Notes under the pieces: generated by a model
Told to the model about the DNA's origin: nothing
The model's input: only the letters and a program-made list of their open reading frames with translations
Databases searched by the model: none
Part shown: positions 61,493 to 64,000 of the stretch, piece by piece
Layout of the letters: each line of letters begins with the position of its first letter
How positions within the stretch are numbered: the first letter of the stretch is position 1
Translations under genes and position numbers: made by a program
Source of the DNA: Shewanella denitrificans OS217
Lineage (GTDB): Bacteria; Pseudomonadota; Gammaproteobacteria; Enterobacterales; Shewanellaceae
Direction: 5' to 3'
Assembly: GCF_000013765.1 (NCBI RefSeq)
Contig: NC_007954.1
Location: forward strand, 1,674,001 to 1,738,000
DNA: 64,000 nt

Positions 61493-63984
61493 ATATGAAC
61501 AGACGCGATTTTATGAAAGCCAATGCGGTGATCGCTGCGGCAAGTGCAGCCGGCTTAGCGCTTCCCGCCGGTGCCAGTAACTTAATTACCAGCTCAGAGC
61601 AAACCAAGCTTGAGTGGAATAAAGCCCCATGCCGTTTTTGCGGTACAGGTTGCTCTGTGATGGTTGCGACTCGAGAGGGCAAAGTGGTCGCAACCCATGG
61701 TGATGCCAATAGCGAAGTCAACCGCGGCCTTAGCTGCATTAAAGGATATTTCCTCTCGAAAATCATGTATGGCCGCGATCGCTTGACTTCACCTATGCTA
61801 CGCATGACAGACGGCAAGTACGATAAGCACGGTGAGTTTACCCCGGTTTCTTGGGAAAAAGCCTTCGATACTATGGCTGAGCGTTGGAAAGCCACGATCA
61901 AGGAGAAAGGCCCAACCGCGGTTGGCATGTTTGGCTCAGGCCAGTGGACGGTATGGGAGGGCTATGCTGCGGTTAAGCTGATGAAAGCAGGCTTTGGCAC
62001 AAACAACATTGACCCTAATGCCCGTCACTGTATGGCATCTGCGGTAGCAGGTTTTATGCGCACCTTTGGTATTGATGAGCCTATGGGTTGCTATGATGAC
62101 ATGGAAGCCGCCGATGCCTTTGTGCTTTGGGGCTCTAACATGGCCGAGATGCACCCTATTCTTTGGACCCGGGTTACAGACAGACGCCTGAGTGCACCCC
62201 ATGTGAAAGTGGCGGTGTTGTCGACTTTTGAGCACAGATCCTTCGATCTTGCCGACTTGCCTATGGTATTCCATCCGCAGACAGATTTAGCCATCTTAAA
62301 CTTCATCGCTAACTACATCATTCAAAACAACAAGGTCAATTGGGATTTTGTTAATAAGCATGTGAATTTCCGTAAAGGCACCACAGACATTGGCTATGGT
62401 TTGCGTCCGGCGCACCCAACCCAAATGAAGTCTAAAAATGCCGCCACGGCCAACGACTCAACCCCAATCGATTTCGAGCAGTTTAAAAAGTTTGTTGCCG
62501 ATTACGATGTCGAGTCAGTGAGTAAGCTCTCTGGTGTACCTGAGCATAAACTGCTTGAGCTTGCTGAGCTGTATGCGGATCCCAAAGTCAAAGTGACCTC
62601 ATTTTGGACCATGGGGTTCAACCAGCATACTCGCGGTGTCTGGTGTAATAACCTGATGTATAACATTCACTTACTGGTAGGTAAAATTTCTACACCAGGC
62701 AATAGCCCGTTCTCATTGACTGGTCAGCCCTCGGCGTGCGGTACTGCCCGTGAAGTGGGTACCTTCTCTCATCGTCTGCCTGCGGACATGGTGGTGACAG
62801 ATCCAAAGCACAGAAAAATTGCAGAAAACATTTGGAAGATCCCAAGTGGCATTATTCCAGAGAAACCCGGTTACCACGCGGTGGAGCAGAGCCGTCGACT
62901 TAAAGATGGCGATCTAAATTGTTACTGGGTGCAAGTGAATAACAATATGCAGGCAGGGCCTAACATCAACGAAGAAGGCCTGCCTGGGTATCGCAATCCG
63001 GCTAACTTCATCGTAGTCTCAGATGCTTATCCGACTGTGACGACACAAGCCGCTGACTTAATCTTACCTACCGCCATGTGGGTCGAAAAAGAGGGCGCCT
63101 ATGGTAATGCTGAACGCCGCACTCAGTTTTGGCATCAAATGGTAAAGGCGCCAGGGGAGTCAAAATCTGATCTTTGGCAATTGATGGAGTTCTCAAAGCG
63201 CTTCACTACCGATGAAGTTTGGTCAAAAGCTGTGTTAGATGCCAACCCTAAATACAAAGGTAAGACACTGTTTGAGGTTCTGTTCAAAAACGGTCAAGTA
63301 GATAAGTTTCCGTTAGCGGATGCCGATCCTAAATACATGAACGATGAGAACGATGCTTTCGGTTTTTATGTACAAAAAGGCTTATTTGAAGAATACGCGA
63401 CCTTTGGCCGTGGTCATGGTCACGATCTAGCCGATTTTGATACCTACCATAAAGAGCACGGTCTTCGCTGGCCTGTGGTGGATGGCAAGGAAACTAAATG
63501 GCGCTTCCGTGAAGGCTCAGATCCTTATGTTAAAGCGGGCACAGGTTTTGAATTCTACGGTAAGCCCGATGGCAGAGCGGTTATTTTTGCACTGCCCTAT
63601 GAGCCTGCGGCAGAAGCGCCAGATGAAGAGTTCGACATGTGGTTGTCCACGGGTAGGGTGCTTGAACATTGGCATTCAGGCTCTATGACACAGCGAGTGC
63701 CCGAGCTTTATAAAGCCTTCCCTGATGCTGTGTGTTTTATGCACCCAGATGATGCCAAGAAGCGTGGCCTGCGCCGTGGGGATGAAGTCAAAGTCATGTC
63801 TCGGCGCGGTGAAATTAAGACCCGTATCGAGACTCGCGGGCGCAATAAACCCCCCGTGGGCTTAGTATTTGTTCCTTGGTTTGATGCAAGTCAGCTCATT
63901 AATAAAGTCACCTTAGATGCAACAGATCCCATTTCTAAGCAAACCGACTTTAAAAAATGTGCCGTTAAGGTAATCAAGGCCTAA
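61489..63984 (+). CDS. napA: Periplasmic nitrate reductase catalytic subunit
   Basis: 831-residue bis-MGD molybdoenzyme reducing nitrate to nitrite. Tat signal MNMNRRDFMKANAVIAAASA. [4Fe-4S] ligands in CRFCGTGCSVMVA with a fourth in GLSCIKGYF. The molybdenum-ligating Cys is in NARHCMASAVAGFM (about residue 185 of the precursor). Cofactor motifs such as LWGSNMAEMHPILW, GQPSACGTAREVG and RVLEHWHSGSMT are present. A strong AAGGAG follows for the next gene. Confidence 0.98.
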   Translation: MNMNRRDFMKANAVIAAASAAGLALPAGASNLITSSEQTKLEWNKAPCRFCGTGCSVMVATREGKVVATHGDANSEVNRGLSCIKGYFLSKIMYGRDRLTSPMLRMTDGKYDKHGEFTPVSWEKAFDTMAERWKATIKEKGPTAVGMFGSGQWTVWEGYAAVKLMKAGFGTNNIDPNARHCMASAVAGFMRTFGIDEPMGCYDDMEAADAFVLWGSNMAEMHPILWTRVTDRRLSAPHVKVAVLSTFEHRSFDLADLPMVFHPQTDLAILNFIANYIIQNNKVNWDFVNKHVNFRKGTTDIGYGLRPAHPTQMKSKNAATANDSTPIDFEQFKKFVADYDVESVSKLSGVPEHKLLELAELYADPKVKVTSFWTMGFNQHTRGVWCNNLMYNIHLLVGKISTPGNSPFSLTGQPSACGTAREVGTFSHRLPADMVVTDPKHRKIAENIWKIPSGIIPEKPGYHAVEQSRRLKDGDLNCYWVQVNNNMQAGPNINEEGLPGYRNPANFIVVSDAYPTVTTQAADLILPTAMWVEKEGAYGNAERRTQFWHQMVKAPGESKSDLWQLMEFSKRFTTDEVWSKAVLDANPKYKGKTLFEVLFKNGQVDKFPLADADPKYMNDENDAFGFYVQKGLFEEYATFGRGHGHDLADFDTYHKEHGLRWPVVDGKETKWRFREGSDPYVKAGTGFEFYGKPDGRAVIFALPYEPAAEAPDEEFDMWLSTGRVLEHWHSGSMTQRVPELYKAFPDAVCFMHPDDAKKRGLRRGDEVKVMSRRGEIKTRIETRGRNKPPVGLVFVPWFDASQLINKVTLDATDPISKQTDFKKCAVKVIKA

Positions 63985-63995
63985 GGAGAACACTG

Positions 63996-64000
63996 ATGAA
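63996..64000 (+). CDS. Start of the next nap gene (cut by window end)
   Basis: Only ATGAA is inside the window, preceded by AAGGAG at 63983-63988 directly after the napA stop. In napEDABC operons the next gene is napB, but five bases cannot show it. Confidence 0.45.

Overview
The window reads as a chromosomal segment of a gammaproteobacterium, most likely a Shewanella. This is inferred from gene order and protein similarity recalled from memory: uvrY-uvrC-pgsA followed by tRNA-Gly/Cys/Leu, a complete isc operon, a very acidic FimV/HubP-type polar landmark protein between asd and truA, folC-dedD-cvpA-purF, and a periplasmic nitrate reductase operon beginning napE-napD-napA. No plasmid, rRNA, CRISPR or prophage structural genes are seen.

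Layout. 1-4.0 kb is core: response regulator UvrY, excinuclease UvrC, phosphatidylglycerophosphate synthase and a three-gene tRNA operon. 4.0-8.8 kb is an eroded accessory patch directly behind tRNA-Leu. It holds a duplicated tRNA-Leu 3' end, an apparently complete integron gene cassette (GNAT acetyltransferase plus attC), an AraC regulator and a hydrolase that look fused by a deletion, a frameshifted flavodoxin-like reductase, a VOC protein and a multiply broken Nudix gene. 8.8-18.7 kb carries a Fur-boxed TonB siderophore receptor, yibL, ribA, an outer-membrane barrel, an orphan ParA/RHH pair, PilZ, psiE, suhB, trmJ and cysE. 18.7-24.4 kb is iscR-iscS-iscU-iscA-hscB-hscA-fdx behind two abutting IscR-type sites. 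24.6-29.6 kb is housekeeping (cytochrome c, xthA, yciI, yciB) plus small metabolic and hypothetical genes.

29.9-36.2 kb is a second accessory patch. An IS10-like element with a 9-bp target duplication splits ppnP. It is followed by a GNAT gene, a gene remnant, a frameshifted lipoprotein bounded by integron-like core heptamers, an IS3-family element with a -1 frameshift signal, and DUF2000, GFA and MOSC genes. 36.6-44.1 kb has nhaA, mnmC (with a degenerate methyltransferase half), fabB, pdxB and asd. 44.3-54.9 kb has fimV/hubP, truA, folC, dedD, cvpA and purF. 55-60.3 kb has a large conserved protein of unknown function, a DUF885 lipoprotein, an AraC-Ogt fusion and an SDR. The window ends in napEDA with an FNR-like site upstream.

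Most interesting for follow-up: the solitary integron cassette behind tRNA-Leu; the araC/hydrolase junction; MnmC with a missing methyltransferase signature; in-frame slippage-prone repeats in fimV; the ParA/RHH pair; and the IS10-like element with its fold-back hairpin. I did not find a clear candidate for an entirely new multi-gene system. Several single-base lesions sit in homopolymers, so sequencing error must be excluded before calling those genes dead.
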